DNA from: Enterococcus_D entomosocium
GTDB lineage: Bacteria > Bacillota > Bacilli > Lactobacillales > Enterococcaceae
Reading direction: 5' to 3' (one strand)
Length of the DNA stretch: 26,330 nt
Assembly: GCF_030441895.1 (NCBI RefSeq)
Contig: NZ_JARJAS010000033.1
The notes under the pieces are model-generated. The model ran no database searches, was not told the origin of the DNA, and saw nothing but the letters and a program-made list of their open reading frames with translations. The first letter of the stretch is position 1. Every line of letters begins with the position of its first letter. Positions 6,157 to 15,060 of this stretch are shown piece by piece. Made by a program: the position numbers and the translations under genes.

Positions 6157-7254
6157 CTACTCGAAATAACTTTTTAATTCAGCCACGATCCGCTCGCTCG
6201 CCTCTCCATCTCCATAGGGATTTTTGGCTTGCGCCATTTGTTTGTATGCTGCCTCATCAGACAATAAATGAACGATTTCTGAATACACATGCTCCTCATG
6301 GGTACCAATCAGTTTCAAGGTCCCTGCCGCCACCCCTTCTGGGCGTTCTGTTGTTTCACGTACGATCAAGACGGGAATCCCCAAGGAGGGTGCTTCTTCT
6401 TGAATCCCACCTGAATCGGTTAAAACAAGGTAGCTGCCTGCCAGTAATTGGTAGAACGCAGGGGCATCCAACGGTTCGATCAGCTCAATATTTTGCTGCC
6501 CTTCTAAATAACGCTGGGCAAGTCTACGGACACGAGGGTTTTTATGCATGGGAAAGACGATCGTCAGTGCTGGATAAGCAATAGCGATCCGTTTTAGTGC
6601 ACGAAAGACTTGTTCCATGGGTTGCCCAATGTTTTCTCGTCGGTGCATCGTAACTAAGAGGATTTTTTTCTCAATGGTTGGTTTTCGCTCTTTTTTTTTC
6701 GCCAACGTATGGTACAAAGCGTCAATAGACGTATTGCCAGTAACGACGATGCGGCCGTGGGGGTGATTTTCCTTTAGCAGATTTGCCTGACTTTGATCCG
6801 TCGGTGCAAAGAGAAAATCCGCTAGTTGATCAATCAACCGGCGATTCATTTCTTCTGGAAAAGGATCATTCTTGTTGCCCGTTCGCAGCCCTGCCTCCAC
6901 ATGACCAATCAAAATCTGCTGATAAAAGGCTGCCAGCGCAGCTGCGACTGCCGTCGTCGTATCGCCATGAACCAACACCACGTCTGGTTCTTCTGATTGA
7001 AAAACACCTTCGAGTCCTTCTAAAATACGACTGGTGATACTGGATAAGGTTTGATTTTCTCGCATGATAGCCAAGTCATAATCCGGGGTCAGCTCAAACG
7101 CAGCTAACGTTTGCTCAAGCATTTCTCGATGTTGCCCTGTCACGACGATCTTTGATAGAAAGCGTGGATCTTTTGCTAGTTTTTTGATGACCGGCGCCAT
7201 TTTGATGGCTTCTGGTCGTGTACCAAAAATAGATAATACCTTTATTTTTTGCAT
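6157..7254 (-). CDS. wecB: UDP-N-acetylglucosamine 2-epimerase, non-hydrolysing
   Basis: This cytoplasmic enzyme (365 residues) interconverts UDP-GlcNAc and UDP-ManNAc, the first step to UDP-ManNAcA. The family motifs are all present: GTRPEAIKMAP (11-21), GDTTT (97-101), HVEAGLRTG (118-126), PFPEEMNR (131-138), HRREN (204-208) and TDSGGIQEE (279-287). They include the Asp, Glu and His positions used in catalysis in this family. The ATG at 7254 is chosen because AAGGAGAGG precedes it; an in-frame upstream start at 7287 would overlap the preceding stop codon and lacks such a site. It is the last gene of the capsule cluster, 32 nt after the GT4 gene. Its partner WecC lies at the other end of the cluster. 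The usual length for the family is 360-380 residues. Confidence 0.96.
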   Translation of the reverse strand: MQKIKVLSIFGTRPEAIKMAPVIKKLAKDPRFLSKIVVTGQHREMLEQTLAAFELTPDYDLAIMRENQTLSSITSRILEGLEGVFQSEEPDVVLVHGDTTTAVAAALAAFYQQILIGHVEAGLRTGNKNDPFPEEMNRRLIDQLADFLFAPTDQSQANLLKENHPHGRIVVTGNTSIDALYHTLAKKKERKPTIEKKILLVTMHRRENIGQPMEQVFRALKRIAIAYPALTIVFPMHKNPRVRRLAQRYLEGQQNIELIEPLDAPAFYQLLAGSYLVLTDSGGIQEEAPSLGIPVLIVRETTERPEGVAAGTLKLIGTHEEHVYSEIVHLLSDEAAYKQMAQAKNPYGDGEASERIVAELKSYFE

Positions 7255-7286
7255 CGTACCTCTCCTTTTTTTCAACAATTTGAACA

Positions 7287-8318
7287 TTAATCAAGTTGCT
7301 TTTTGTAAATCTTTTGCCAGCGCTTCATATAAGGCGTTAAGGCATACTGTTGCTCAATCGTTGCTCTGGCTTGTTGGCTGCTTTTGATTCGTTCTTCCTC
7401 GTTAGCTAACAGACCGCTCAAGGTCTCGATCATTGCTTGAGTATCACCGGCTGCTACTAGGTAGCCGTTTTCACCCGATTGGATCAACTCTGGGATTCCC
7501 CCCACCTTCGTCGTTACATTGGGGATTCCTGCCGCCATGGTTTCTAAGATCGCCATCGGCAAGCCTTCGTGATAAGAAGGGAGAAAATGGATGGCTGCCT
7601 TACGAAAAACAGCTGGTAGCGCAGCGGCTGCTACCCACTCATTTAAGAACACATTGGTGAGGGCTTCTTCGTGGAGTTGTTGGGCAACCTGTTGGTTTTC
7701 TTGATCGCCAAACAACATAAAGCGAACCTCGGGGAAGGAAACCGCCATTGCTTTGGCAACTGCCAACAGATCAAAACTGCCTTTTCTTTGCCCGATCCTG
7801 CCAAGAGTGATGATCCATTTGGCGGTGGGATCATAGAGGGATTCCTCTGGCACCGCTACGGCATTTGGCAGGACCTCGATGGGGGTATCTGTAATCGTTT
7901 GGTAAAAAGCTGCCCAGCTACTACTGAGCACTACGAGCTGATCCACCCGAGACAAAATGAAACGAATCCACCCCTTTGCCCAAGAAGGACTGCTTTGATA
8001 AAACTGATCAAATTGCGAAGCATGCATATGGAAAATCGTCTTGCAATGTTTCGGTGCTAACAACAACAGCAAACTCTTGCGATAAAAGCTGCCCTTTTGC
8101 GCAACGTGGAAATGAAGGATCTGGCACCTTTCTTTTTTGATATGCCGACGAAACGTCAGAAACGCTTTAAGCTGCGTCCAATATTTCCCTTTTTCCGACC
8201 AGGTCTTATGAACGACAAACCGCACGTCCTCTGGCGCTGTTGCTTTTTGGAAATTATGAATGACCGTTGCGATCCCCCCTTTTGCTGCTGGATCTGGACC
8301 GATAAGTAAGATATTCAT
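7287..8318 (-). CDS. GT4-family glycosyltransferase
   Basis: The 343-residue protein has the two-Rossmann (GT-B) layout of family 4 transferases. The N-terminal acceptor half opens with MNILLIGPDPAAKGGIATV. The C-terminal donor half has TLGRIGQRKGSFDLL, then the E-x7-E segment HEGLPMAILE and GIPNVTTKVGGIPELI. It would add a sugar to the lipid-linked repeat unit at the inner face of the membrane. Its ATG overlaps the TGA of the flippase gene (ATGA), so the two are translationally coupled; AAAGGA lies upstream. Donor and acceptor cannot be read from the sequence. It is one of only two transferases acting after the initiating enzyme, so it probably sets the last sugar of the repeat. Confidence 0.9.
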   Translation of the reverse strand: MNILLIGPDPAAKGGIATVIHNFQKATAPEDVRFVVHKTWSEKGKYWTQLKAFLTFRRHIKKERCQILHFHVAQKGSFYRKSLLLLLAPKHCKTIFHMHASQFDQFYQSSPSWAKGWIRFILSRVDQLVVLSSSWAAFYQTITDTPIEVLPNAVAVPEESLYDPTAKWIITLGRIGQRKGSFDLLAVAKAMAVSFPEVRFMLFGDQENQQVAQQLHEEALTNVFLNEWVAAAALPAVFRKAAIHFLPSYHEGLPMAILETMAAGIPNVTTKVGGIPELIQSGENGYLVAAGDTQAMIETLSGLLANEEERIKSSQQARATIEQQYALTPYMKRWQKIYKKQLD

Positions 8319-9730
8319 GCTCTGTTGGTTTTCCTTTCTTGTACAAATCTAGTTACCTGCTTTAGTTCCTTGCGGTAAAGAACAACGACGAAGAGCAGCA
8401 GCAGCAACACAAGGCTCTTTTCCAGCCAAAGAATGCGATTGAATGCCGTAAACAGTGCAAAGCAATACAGCACGATCGACAGGCTGATTTGCCGTTTGAC
8501 TGAGAATCCCTGCCAATAGGTCATCGAAAAATATGTACGGGCAAAAAAGAAGACCAAGTACCCTAATGCCGTGGCACAAGCCGCTCCTGTGGCGCCAATT
8601 GTCGGTACGAGCAGGAGATGACAAAGGGAGGCGGCTAAGACCGCTAGCAAAGAGGCTGCAATATTCAGATGACTTTTCTTATAAAAAACGATTCCCAGAT
8701 TGGTCGTTTCACTGATCGTCATCATCAAGGGATAAAAACATAACAGGGGAAACAAGTACTGGGCTTCTAAGTAGTCCTGCGACAATAAAATGACGATCGT
8801 TTCTTTGAAAAAGACCATCAGTAAAAAGAAAATTGACAAGACGAACATAATAAAGTGGCTGACTCGTTCGTAATAGATCAAGGGCTTGCCTTTTTTGAAC
8901 CATTCATAGGAGGTGGGAATCCAAAAATTGGCAAAACTAACTTGTAGAATCATCAAAGCACTCGCCACTTTGAAGGCAGCCGTATAGATGCCCAATGCGG
9001 CAAAATCAGCAAAATAGCGCAGCATCATTTTGTCGATAATCATCAACAAACTATAGAGGAAGGTTCCCACCACCGTCGGCAAGCCAAAACGACTCAGCTT
9101 TTTGATCAGGTTGCGATCGATTTGGCGAATGAGCGGCATAAAAAGCGCCAGATTTGCCAAAATCAATAGACAATCACCGATAATCTGACCGAAGAGCATG
9201 CCATAGACCACCGTAATAAAGGTCGGCGGACCAAAAAAGAGAAACAGCAGCGTGATGAACAAGACCATGAATTTCACTAAAATACTGTATACGGAGAACT
9301 GGATCGCTTTGTTTTGCATTCGAACCGTTAACAAAAGAAACCGTTCAAAAATCAGCAACCCCGACGAAAGAGCAAATAAATAAATCGCACGGGTGTAGTG
9401 TGGGGATTCAAACAAAAGCTGCGAGAAATCTGCCGCAAAAACCACTAGGATCAGCTGAAAGAAAAGTGAACCGAGCAATGGCACGAGCATCGCTTGCTGC
9501 AGCAATTCGCGTTTGTTTTCGTGGTCATGGTATTCTCTTGTAAAGGCTTGGTCGAAGCCGAGATAAATCACGTATATCAAAAAGGTCTGGGCAAGGAAAA
9601 ACATACTGGTCTTCCCATATTCTTCTGGTGTCAAAAAGCTAGTCGTTACGGGCAAAAGCACCAAGTTTAAAACCGCCGAACCTAACGAACCGAGGGAGAA
9701 AAAGCCCAGTCTCAAAAGTAATTTTTTCAA
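8315..9730 (-). CDS. wzx: Wzx-type polysaccharide repeat-unit flippase
   Basis: This 471-residue protein of the MOP/MATE-like superfamily has about 12-14 membrane segments along its whole length. It begins MKKLLLRLGFFSLGSLGSAVLNLVLLPVTTSFLTPEEYG, a typical Wzx start with the conserved FLTPEEYG loop. It moves the undecaprenyl-linked repeat unit to the outer face for Wzy. The start codon is TTG (9730-9728), 8 nt after the wzy stop and behind a weak GAAAGAG site; no ATG comes early enough to be better. The low-efficiency start may keep the level of this membrane protein down. It overlaps the GT4 gene by 4 nt. Confidence 0.92.
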   Translation of the reverse strand: MKKLLLRLGFFSLGSLGSAVLNLVLLPVTTSFLTPEEYGKTSMFFLAQTFLIYVIYLGFDQAFTREYHDHENKRELLQQAMLVPLLGSLFFQLILVVFAADFSQLLFESPHYTRAIYLFALSSGLLIFERFLLLTVRMQNKAIQFSVYSILVKFMVLFITLLFLFFGPPTFITVVYGMLFGQIIGDCLLILANLALFMPLIRQIDRNLIKKLSRFGLPTVVGTFLYSLLMIIDKMMLRYFADFAALGIYTAAFKVASALMILQVSFANFWIPTSYEWFKKGKPLIYYERVSHFIMFVLSIFFLLMVFFKETIVILLSQDYLEAQYLFPLLCFYPLMMTISETTNLGIVFYKKSHLNIAASLLAVLAASLCHLLLVPTIGATGAACATALGYLVFFFARTYFSMTYWQGFSVKRQISLSIVLYCFALFTAFNRILWLEKSLVLLLLLFVVVLYRKELKQVTRFVQERKTNRA

Positions 9731-9738
9731 TCAGTTGT

Positions 9739-10992
9739 TCACTCTTTCTCTGTTAAAATAATGCCTCCACAAATCAATCCTAAGAAGGTAGAAGACAATG
9801 CCGAATACAAAACATGACCGGCAAAAAAGCTATAAAAAAGCACGACGATCAAGGCAAAACTATAAACCGAGCGTTTTTGCGGCTGAAAGGCCAAGTAGAC
9901 AAAATAGGCGAGCATCAGCAGCAATAAGGCGGTCCCTAACAATCCTTGACCGAAAAGGGTGTCGAAGAAGTCCATTTCAATTAAGCCAAGACGACCAAAG
10001 TGTGCCAATCGGTATTCAAAGCCTTGACCAAAGATCATGGTAAAGTGACGTGCCTCATCCTTTAAGAAAGCCTCCATCCCACCAATCAAAAAATCACTTC
10101 TTGAACTAGAAAACAGGCGGACCAAGTCCCCATCGAAAAGATGATAAAAATACACCATGCGAAGATAGGTTCCTTCGACAGCTTGGATCAGTAGTGGCAA
10201 GCCTTGTATGAACAGCCAAAAAATCGTAAAAAAACTGAGCAGCCAAATGAATAGCTGTTGCAACCGAGCCTTTCGTTCCACCCCTATGATCAATCGCAGG
10301 AGCAAGTACACTAACGCGCCCACTCCATAAAAGACACCTGTTTTGGTTCCCACGAGAACCAAGCACACCAAATTCCCTGCAAATAAGCTGGCGAAGAAAA
10401 ACGAGCGTTTGTGGGTTTGTTCTTTGATCGAAACGATCAGTGCTTGCAGTGTAAAGGTGATGGAAACAATAAAGGCAAAACTCGTGTCATTATTGGCAAA
10501 GAAATAGCCCTTGTACCCAGCATCAGAATTGTCATAGGTTTGATAACCCAGTCCTAAAAAATAAGGAATCAGCAAACCGAGGGTAAAACAGACACTAATG
10601 ACAATAAATAAGCTATCGTAGTGCAGTTTGGAGAAGTCGTTTTTTCGTTGATAGACATAATAAGGAATCAGTACCCATAAGAGGTATTTGATATACACGG
10701 AAAGATCCTCAATCACCCACTGCCAGCTGTACCCTAGAAAAAGCGCTTGTAACAGAAAAATCGTAAGCGTCGCGGCGATAAACCCATACGTCAAATACGT
10801 ATAGTAATGAAGAGGGATCGTTTCTGTGACAATCATGAGCACTAAGAACAAAAAGAACAGCAGACGATAGAACACGCCAATAGGAAAAGGAATGCCTAAA
10901 CTAAGAAATAAGCCATTTAAAACATCGATAATTGGAAAGATGGCGACAATGCCCATGAAGAAGCGGTGATGGCTTTGCTGTTTTGATTTCAT
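9739..10992 (-). CDS. wzy: Wzy-type polysaccharide polymerase
   Basis: The protein (417 residues) is almost entirely hydrophobic, with 10-12 predicted membrane segments and a large extracytoplasmic loop around residues 270-340 (LIQAVEGTYLRMVYFYHLFDGD...SSSRSDFLIGG). This is the arrangement of O-antigen/capsule polymerases and ligases. It joins repeat units on the outer face of the membrane. An upstream in-frame GTG (11016) would add eight mostly Lys/Arg residues. The ATG at 10992 overlaps the WecG/TagA stop codon as ATGA and is preferred. Sequence conservation in this family is poor, so the call rests on topology and on its place between wzx and the transferases. Confidence 0.85.
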   Translation of the reverse strand: MKSKQQSHHRFFMGIVAIFPIIDVLNGLFLSLGIPFPIGVFYRLLFFLFLVLMIVTETIPLHYYTYLTYGFIAATLTIFLLQALFLGYSWQWVIEDLSVYIKYLLWVLIPYYVYQRKNDFSKLHYDSLFIVISVCFTLGLLIPYFLGLGYQTYDNSDAGYKGYFFANNDTSFAFIVSITFTLQALIVSIKEQTHKRSFFFASLFAGNLVCLVLVGTKTGVFYGVGALVYLLLRLIIGVERKARLQQLFIWLLSFFTIFWLFIQGLPLLIQAVEGTYLRMVYFYHLFDGDLVRLFSSSRSDFLIGGMEAFLKDEARHFTMIFGQGFEYRLAHFGRLGLIEMDFFDTLFGQGLLGTALLLLMLAYFVYLAFQPQKRSVYSFALIVVLFYSFFAGHVLYSALSSTFLGLICGGIILTEKE

Positions 10993-11735
10993 GCGTTTCT
11001 TCTTTTTTCTCCCCACACATACTGTAAAAAGCGTAGATTTCCTATGATATAGCGTTCAAACATCCTGACTGGCTCTTGCGCAAAGCGATAAAACCATTCC
11101 AACCCTGACCGCTGCATCCACAAAGGTGCCCGCTTGGTTTTGCCTGCGACGATATCAAAGCTGCCGCCAACGCCCATCGCAAAGGGCACTTGCAATACTT
11201 CGCTGAATGTATCGAGCCAAATCTCTTTTTGCGGGCTAGAAAAAGCGACAAACAGCAAGTCTGGTTGCGTCCGTGCAATCTCTTTTGCCACGTCCAATGA
11301 TTCGTCTTCGGAAAAATAACCATGGTGAAAACCCGCTATGTTCAGGTCGGGATAGAGCTGTTGGTCATGTTTGACGACGGCTTCTATGACTTCGGCAGTT
11401 GCGCCTAAGTAATAAGGACGCCAACCTTTTTCTGCTGCCAATTTGACCAACTCGCGAAAAAGATCGATGCCCGTTACCCTTTCTGGTACCGGGCAACCTA
11501 AATATTTCGCTGCCCAGACAATCGACTGCCCATCAGCCGTGATCAAAGCTGCCCGATTGACGATCGATCGCAACGAGGGATCTTTTCGCATCAAGTTTAT
11601 TTTTCCCGCATTAATTGAAACATGCTGTGCGGGCATCCCCTGTTCGATCATTGCCTCGATCTTAGTAATGGTTTCCTGAAAGTTTAAGGAATCGAGATTG
11701 CTGCCTAAAAGTGATACACGTACTTGTTGCTCCAT
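10989..11735 (-). CDS. WecG/TagA/CpsF-family glycosyltransferase (ManNAc(A) transferase)
   Basis: The 248-residue membrane-associated GT26 enzyme shows the family blocks ITADGQSIVWA, RVTGIDLFREL, YYLGA, SSPQKEIW and GVGGSFDIVAGKTKRAP, and a C-terminal amphipathic tail WFYRFAQEPVRMFERYI that contacts the membrane. WecG moves ManNAcA and TagA moves ManNAc onto a GlcNAc-PP-undecaprenol acceptor. Since both wecB and wecC are in this cluster, ManNAcA is the likelier donor here. The start at ATG 11735 overlaps the preceding TGA by one base (TGATG) and has AAAGGAG upstream. A longer frame from 11801 lies inside the previous gene and is not used. Confidence 0.92.
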   Translation of the reverse strand: MEQQVRVSLLGSNLDSLNFQETITKIEAMIEQGMPAQHVSINAGKINLMRKDPSLRSIVNRAALITADGQSIVWAAKYLGCPVPERVTGIDLFRELVKLAAEKGWRPYYLGATAEVIEAVVKHDQQLYPDLNIAGFHHGYFSEDESLDVAKEIARTQPDLLFVAFSSPQKEIWLDTFSEVLQVPFAMGVGGSFDIVAGKTKRAPLWMQRSGLEWFYRFAQEPVRMFERYIIGNLRFLQYVWGEKRRNA

Positions 11736-12382
11736 CAGAATGCTCCTTTGGGTAAGAAAACAACGCCAATCGTTTTTATAATTATTTTCAAGTCCAACCA
11801 TAAATTCATATTTTCAATATAGTACAAATCCAGTGCGACCATTTCCTGAAAACTTAGTTCATTTCTACCGCTTACTTGCCATAACCCACTACATCCAGGA
11901 GCGATTGACAATCGTAACTTCTCTTGCTCTGAGTAGCTAAAGACTTCTCTTTCTAGAGGAGGACGGGGACCGACTAGTGCCATCTCCCCTTTCAAGACAT
12001 TGATCAGTTGGGGCAGTTCATCAAGACTCGTTTTTCTTAGAAAACGGCCTAAGCGCGTCACTCGCGGATCTTTCTTCAACTTGAACATCGCCCCTTCAAT
12101 TTCGTTTTTATCAAGGTATTGCCCTAATAATTGATCGGCATCAGGCACCATCGTTCGAAATTTGTACATCACAAACGTGGTCTCATTTTTCCCAACTCTT
12201 ACTTGTCTATATATCACTGGTGCTTTCCAATCAGAAAACTTAATTACAAAAAAAAGTGTCAACAATATTGGACTAAGAACAACTAATAAAATCAAACTAA
12301 AAAAATATTCTAAAGCACGTTTAACTCGTATATAATCTTTAATTTGAAAAATTGTTTTATTACGTGTTGTGGATTTCTCCAT
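11735..12382 (-). CDS. Initiating sugar-phosphate transferase (bacterial sugar transferase family)
   Basis: This is a short monotopic phosphoglycosyltransferase (215 residues) that places the first sugar-1-phosphate on undecaprenyl phosphate. It has one N-terminal membrane helix (residues ~24-46), then IYRQVRVGKN, MYKFRTM, the catalytic block RKTSLDELPQLINVLKGEMALVGPRP in which the Asp-Glu pair is active, and a WQVSGRNELSF-type C-terminal block. It lacks the N-terminal CoA-binding/multi-TM part found in larger homologues. The ATG at 12382 has AAGGAG. The N-terminal 50 codons are strikingly AT-rich (about 20-25% GC in 12241-12360) while the catalytic part is near 45%. This hints at recombination inside the gene or relaxed codon use in the membrane helix. 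Confidence 0.93.
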   Translation of the reverse strand: MEKSTTRNKTIFQIKDYIRVKRALEYFFSLILLVVLSPILLTLFFVIKFSDWKAPVIYRQVRVGKNETTFVMYKFRTMVPDADQLLGQYLDKNEIEGAMFKLKKDPRVTRLGRFLRKTSLDELPQLINVLKGEMALVGPRPPLEREVFSYSEQEKLRLSIAPGCSGLWQVSGRNELSFQEMVALDLYYIENMNLWLDLKIIIKTIGVVFLPKGAF

Positions 12383-12393
12383 CAGTTTTCTCC

Positions 12394-13032
12394 TTAATAA
12401 TAATTTTCTGCCATATCCGTGCCATTCACTACGACACCTAAGATATTGGCATTGACTAGGCGCAGCTTTTTGACCGCATTTTTTGCGGATTGTTTGTTCG
12501 TTTTATCCGCATGAACAACTAAAAGTACACCATCGACTTTCTTGGCTAAGATCAAGGCATCCGAAACGACATTGACTGGTGGCGTATCAATAACGACCAC
12601 ATCGTATCGTTGTTTGACCTCTTGCAAGGCTGCGGATATTTTCACAGAAGCTAAAAGATCATTAGGATTTGGCATGATGGATCCACTGGTAATGATTGAA
12701 AATTCGCAATCTTCTAAAATCACTTGTTGTACACAGCTTTCGATCGAGATGTCCCGTCGAATATAGTTGGACAGCCCTACGTGCATTTCTTGTGAAAACA
12801 AATAATGTAGGGTGGGTTTACGCAGATCCGCATCGATCAATAAGGTTCGGTTCCCTTTTTGGGCATAGGCGACCGCCAAATTTGCCGAGACCGTGGATTT
12901 TCCCGTGCCACTTTCTCCTGACGTGATCAAAATCGTTTGGGCATCTTGTTGTTGGCACAAATAATCGACATTCTCGCGAATCAACTTGACTTGTTCGCTG
13001 ATGATCGAATAGTTTTCCTTCATACTACGCAT
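12394..13032 (-). CDS. cpsD: Capsule tyrosine autokinase, CpsD/BY-kinase type
   Basis: This 212-residue cytoplasmic BY-kinase has Walker A GESGTGKST (39-47), Walker A' LLIDADLRKP (64-73) and Walker B VVVIDTPP (145-152). It pairs with the membrane protein CpsC to control polymer length and export through cycles of tyrosine phosphorylation. The C-terminus is only ...TDMAENYY, so two tyrosines replace the longer Tyr/Gly-rich cluster of many homologues. The ATG at 13032 overlaps the cpsC stop codon (TGATG) and lies 9 nt after GGAGG; a GTG one codon earlier is less likely. No cognate CpsB-type or low-molecular-weight tyrosine phosphatase gene is present in the window. Confidence 0.93.
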   Translation of the reverse strand: MRSMKENYSIISEQVKLIRENVDYLCQQQDAQTILITSGESGTGKSTVSANLAVAYAQKGNRTLLIDADLRKPTLHYLFSQEMHVGLSNYIRRDISIESCVQQVILEDCEFSIITSGSIMPNPNDLLASVKISAALQEVKQRYDVVVIDTPPVNVVSDALILAKKVDGVLLVVHADKTNKQSAKNAVKKLRLVNANILGVVVNGTDMAENYY

Positions 13033-13766
13033 CACACACGTTTCCTCCCTCTTAGGCTTCTCGACTGGATGGTTTTGAACGAAGCAACTCGTTTTTCTTT
13101 GCTTATCTCACCAATGACCTTTACCCCTAAGACCTCTTCAATTTCCGTATTCGAAGCAAAGCTGCGCTCAAAAACCAATAGAAGAAACAGATACGTAAAA
13201 GCGAAAAGAATACTTAAGAAAGTGGTCAAACTGTACAACAAAAATTTGTTTGGACGAGCTGGCGTTTCTTGCGGCAAAACGGCTCCTTCTGCCAAAATCG
13301 TGACATTATCAATGTTCATGATCTTAGGGATCTCTTCACTAAAAACATTTGCGGTCGTATTGGCGATCTTCGCTGCGATTTTCGGACTTTGATGGTAGGC
13401 ATTGATTTCAATGATCTGCGAGTTAGTGGCATTCGATACACTCAAAATCTCTGACAGTTCAGCCACATCATAGCTTCCCTCTAGCGCCTCACTGACTTCA
13501 TTTAAGATGCGAGGACTCATGATGATGGTGCTATAGGTACTGACGAGCTGAAGGTCTGCCTGAATCGTCTGGTTTTCCAGACGATTGCCAGCTGTCGTTT
13601 CTGACTGACTAATCAGCAACTGCGCACTTTTTTGATAAATGGGTTCAGCAAAAAAGGTTAGATAAAGAAACATCGCTAATAAGGGAATACTAATGATCAT
13701 GAGAATCCAGCCTATGCGTTGCTGAAGGACTTGCTTCAATTTTTTCATATTTATTTCTTTATTCAT
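13032..13766 (-). CDS. cpsC: CpsC/Wzz-type chain-length regulator and kinase adaptor
   Basis: The 244-residue protein has a Wzz-type layout: an N-terminal membrane helix (about 19-40, WILMIISIPLLAMFLYL), an extracytoplasmic domain of about 130 residues starting YQKSAQLLISQ, a Pro-containing segment PARPNKF before the second helix (about 178-200), and a short cytoplasmic tail. In Gram-positives this tail activates CpsD, whose gene overlaps here by one base. The ATG has AAAGGGA. It determines capsule chain length together with Wzy and CpsD. No LytR-CpsA-Psr domain is attached, and none is encoded nearby. Confidence 0.92.
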   Translation of the reverse strand: MNKEINMKKLKQVLQQRIGWILMIISIPLLAMFLYLTFFAEPIYQKSAQLLISQSETTAGNRLENQTIQADLQLVSTYSTIIMSPRILNEVSEALEGSYDVAELSEILSVSNATNSQIIEINAYHQSPKIAAKIANTTANVFSEEIPKIMNIDNVTILAEGAVLPQETPARPNKFLLYSLTTFLSILFAFTYLFLLLVFERSFASNTEIEEVLGVKVIGEISKEKRVASFKTIQSRSLRGRKRV

Positions 13767-13806
13767 CGGTTTTCCCTTTCAATAACATAAATAGCCATCA
13801 AACCAT

Positions 13807-15060
13807 TTACTGGGCGCTTGGTAATGCCCCGAGAGAATAGGCAACATCGAACCTTGTTTTATCTGTCACAATATTTTTCGTGTCAAAAACGATTTTTTGT
13901 TTCATCGCTTGAAGGGCTGCTGGCGCTATGGCTTTAAAGGCATCATGGTCACAGAGGATCAATGCCAGATCACTGTCTGTTAGTGCAGCTTCGATGTGTG
14001 CAACATCAGAAGTGGCGACATAAGGATCATAGGTGGTGACCTGCAGAGTGTTCTTTTGTTTCAGTATTTTGGCGATCTCAACAGCTGGACTTTCTCTGGC
14101 ATCGTCGATGTTGCCCTTATACGCCAACCCTAGAACAGCAATCTTGTTTCCACCATGGATCGCTAAGATCTCTTCGACTTTTTTTATAATGAATTCAGGC
14201 ATCTCTGTATTGATCATCCGCCCCAACTGGATCAACTTTGCGTCTTCAGGTGCTGCCGCCACCACAAAATATGGATCAACCGCTAAGCAATGGCCGCCGA
14301 CACCAGGTCCTGGTTGATGGATATTGACCCGTGGATGCTGATTGGCTAACGCAATCACTTGGAGTGCATCAATGTTTAGACGATCCCCAATTTGGACCAA
14401 TTCATTGGCTAGTGCAATGTTCAAGTCCCGATAGGTGTTTTCCATCAATTTCGATAGCTCAGCAATACTTGCAGAAGTTTCCAGCACGTTTCCTTTGACG
14501 AAGGTCTGATAAATGCGTTTACCTTGTTGGGTACAAGCGCTCGTCATGCCACCAATGATTCGGTTGTTCATCACCAGCTCTTCAAAGATTTTTCCTGGCA
14601 AAACACGCTCTGGGCAATGCAACAAATAGAGATCTTCTCCAATGGTATAGCCTGCTTTTTCAAAAAATGGTCCAACGATGTCTTCCATCGTGCGGGGTTG
14701 AATGGTCGATTCGACAATGACTGTGTTGCCTTTTTCAATATAAGGTAAGATGGCAGCCATCGCCGCTTTCACGTAGGACAAGTCGCAACTACCAAATTGA
14801 TCGGCGATATTTGGCGTTGGTACGGCAATGATAAAGGCATCCGCTTTTTCTGGTACCAACTGTGCGTGGAAGGTCTTTTTCGCTAAAGCTTGTGTTAGAT
14901 AACGATCAATGTCGGGTTCTTCGATGGGTGCCTGACCTGCTTGAAGTGATTGAACGACTGTTTTTGACACATCAACCCCAACGACTTCAATCCCATGGTT
15001 TGCAAAAGTAAGTGCTGTGGGCAGCCCAATATACCCCAATCCAATAACGTTTATTTTCAT
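13807..15060 (-). CDS. wecC: UDP-N-acetyl-D-mannosamine dehydrogenase
   Basis: This 417-residue NAD-dependent enzyme oxidises UDP-ManNAc to UDP-ManNAcA in two steps. The nucleotide site GLGYIGLPTA (7-16) is at the N-terminus. VESTIQPRTME (117-126), CPERVLPGK, the ELSKLMENTYRDLNIALANE helix with K204 and N208, and the catalytic cysteine C258 in GPGVGGHCLAVDPYF follow, then the C-terminal UDP-binding domain (LGLAYKGNIDDARESP). All key residues of the UDP-sugar dehydrogenase family are present, and the HQPGPGVGGHCLAVDP form is that of the WecC branch. The ATG overlaps the upstream lipoprotein stop codon (ATGA). It works with WecB at the other end of the cluster. Confidence 0.95.
   Translation of the reverse strand: MKINVIGLGYIGLPTALTFANHGIEVVGVDVSKTVVQSLQAGQAPIEEPDIDRYLTQALAKKTFHAQLVPEKADAFIIAVPTPNIADQFGSCDLSYVKAAMAAILPYIEKGNTVIVESTIQPRTMEDIVGPFFEKAGYTIGEDLYLLHCPERVLPGKIFEELVMNNRIIGGMTSACTQQGKRIYQTFVKGNVLETSASIAELSKLMENTYRDLNIALANELVQIGDRLNIDALQVIALANQHPRVNIHQPGPGVGGHCLAVDPYFVVAAAPEDAKLIQLGRMINTEMPEFIIKKVEEILAIHGGNKIAVLGLAYKGNIDDARESPAVEIAKILKQKNTLQVTTYDPYVATSDVAHIEAALTDSDLALILCDHDAFKAIAPAALQAMKQKIVFDTKNIVTDKTRFDVAYSLGALPSAQ

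Noticed and set aside
6114..6584. 156-codon + strand frame overlapping wecB
   Set aside because: It overlaps a clear enzyme gene on the opposite strand and has the His/Arg/Pro-rich composition of an antisense shadow.
11735..11801. N-terminal extension of the WecG/TagA-type gene
   Set aside because: The extension lies inside the preceding gene; the ATG at 11735 has AAAGGAG and overlaps the stop codon in the usual coupled manner.
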